From: Euryarchaeota archaeon UBA346
Lineage (GTDB): Archaea > Thermoplasmatota > E2 > DHVEG-1
Length of the DNA: 6,309 nt
NCBI GenBank assembly: GCA_002496355.1
Contig: DAJP01000007.1
Span: 14,620-20,928 of the forward strand
Reading direction: 5' to 3'
Positions 5,735 to 6,309 of this stretch are shown here, piece after piece; within the stretch, counting starts at the first letter, position 1, and the number at the start of each line of letters is the position of its first letter. Under the pieces are notes generated by a model. That model was not told where the DNA came from. It saw only the letters and a program-made list of their open reading frames with translations, and searched no databases. A program made the translations under genes and the position numbers.

Positions 5735-6309
5735 AATGCATACACTCTCACTGGGATGAGTAGGAAAATATGACAAAACGCATACAAGGGAAATAGGAAG
5801 AAGACCCGGTCGCGGGTGCGGAGGAACGCATAGGATCCACGCAGGATTGCGATCCCAATCAAAATCATGAGATACCCGATGAGATACATCGGGCTTTCAA
5901 CGATGGAGCGGTACCCGACGAATATCAAGGAAAGTACCAGCAACATGGGCAGCACCGCCTGCATGCAGAGGTCATAGAGCATGTACACCTGTGTGTTCCG
6001 TCGTCGTAGGATGATGCGTTTCAATGTCCAGAACAACTCCCGGTAAAAACTGCGGTTCCAACGGGTCTGTTGTCGCAGCCATGGTTTCAGATGCTGCGGG
6101 ACCTGGGTCTCTGCTTTTGCTTTTCGTTCGAACTTTACAATGTACTCTTTTTCCAAGATCAGGTTCGTCAGATGACGGTCATCGCCGTAGGTGCATATGG
6201 TGCCAAAGAACCGCTCAGAGATATACGCTTCTTTTACTTGCTGGACGAGCACGTTGCGGTACGCCGCGAGCGGTCCTGAGCAGCACAGAACGGTCCCGAA
6301 CAGACTCTG
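5698..6309 (-). CDS. GT2 glycosyltransferase, hyaluronan/chitin synthase-like, C-terminal part (cut by window edge)
   Basis: The frame is open through the window edge; 203 C-terminal residues are visible (numbered here from the edge) and the true start lies outside. It is a membrane-bound processive-type family 2 glycosyltransferase, which would polymerise sugars from nucleotide-sugar donors at the inner face of the membrane. Signature elements are LCCSGPLAAYR (8-18), GDDRHLTN (42-49, with the presumed catalytic-base Asp) and QQTRW (80-84, the QxxRW motif of processive synthases). All closely follow the pattern of streptococcal HasA and NodC. Three membrane helices follow (about 112-132, 141-157 and 169-191). 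The end ALCTLRTTKWGTR is also typical. The donor-binding Asp motifs are off the window, so the sugar cannot be judged. The internal GTG at 6252 is not the start, because conserved sequence precedes it. The 3' end overlaps the archaeosortase gene, so the two are co-transcribed. Confidence 0.9.
   Translation of the reverse strand, partial: QSLFGTVLCCSGPLAAYRNVLVQQVKEAYISERFFGTICTYGDDRHLTNLILEKEYIVKFERKAKAETQVPQHLKPWLRQQTRWNRSFYRELFWTLKRIILRRRNTQVYMLYDLCMQAVLPMLLVLSLIFVGYRSIVESPMYLIGYLMILIGIAILRGSYAFLRTRDRVFFLFPLYAFCHIFLLIPVRVYALCTLRTTKWGTR

Noticed and set aside
5735..5776. Upstream TTG start for the archaeosortase (adds 14 residues)
   Set aside because: It uses a rare start codon, lies deeper in the glycosyltransferase gene, and adds a stretch (SYFPTHPSES) with no family match. 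ATG 5734 or ATG 5713 gives a protein beginning just before the first helix.

Overview
The window looks like part of an archaeal chromosome, most plausibly a Thermoplasmata-type euryarchaeon. The archaeal signs are TATA boxes about 40-55 nt upstream of start codons, uninterrupted T-tracts after stop codons in place of hairpin terminators, and an archaeosortase/exosortase-family membrane protease. Two large secreted cysteine peptidases (clans CD and CA) carry signal peptides and accessory domains that I associate with protein-degrading sediment Thermoplasmata. The lineage call is inference from protein style; no rRNA or other marker is present.

All five genes are on the minus strand, so transcription runs from high to low coordinates. 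First (6309 to 5698) is the C-terminal part of a hyaluronan/chitin-synthase-like GT2 glycosyltransferase cut by the window edge. It overlaps a very small archaeosortase/exosortase-family protein (5734 to 5216). Fifteen nucleotides further, with a perfect Shine-Dalgarno overlapping the archaeosortase stop codon, lies a 162-residue exported protein (5200 to 4712). It has one Ig-like domain, one C-terminal membrane helix and a basic tail. The spacing says these three are co-transcribed. The gene order suggests a dedicated export, glycan and sorting module resembling bacterial XrtG loci, with the small protein as candidate substrate.

After a 140-nt promoter region comes a secreted papain-family (C1A) peptidase (4571 to 2694) with a lectin-like domain, an Ig/BACON-like domain and a short LERFP-type tail. 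A 173-nt intergenic region follows. It holds the peptidase's poly-T terminator, a nested inverted repeat, and the TATA promoter of the last gene, a gingipain-family C25 peptidase (2520 to 28). That gene ends in tandem stop codons and a second poly-T terminator at the window edge.

The two peptidases each have their own promoter and terminator. Together they would give extracellular digestion of proteins with different cleavage preferences. Neither carries an obvious archaeosortase-type C-terminal signal, so the upstream module and the peptidases are probably neighbours and not one system. No tRNA, rRNA, CRISPR array, insertion sequence or plus-strand gene was found, and no gene-free stretch exceeds 173 nt.
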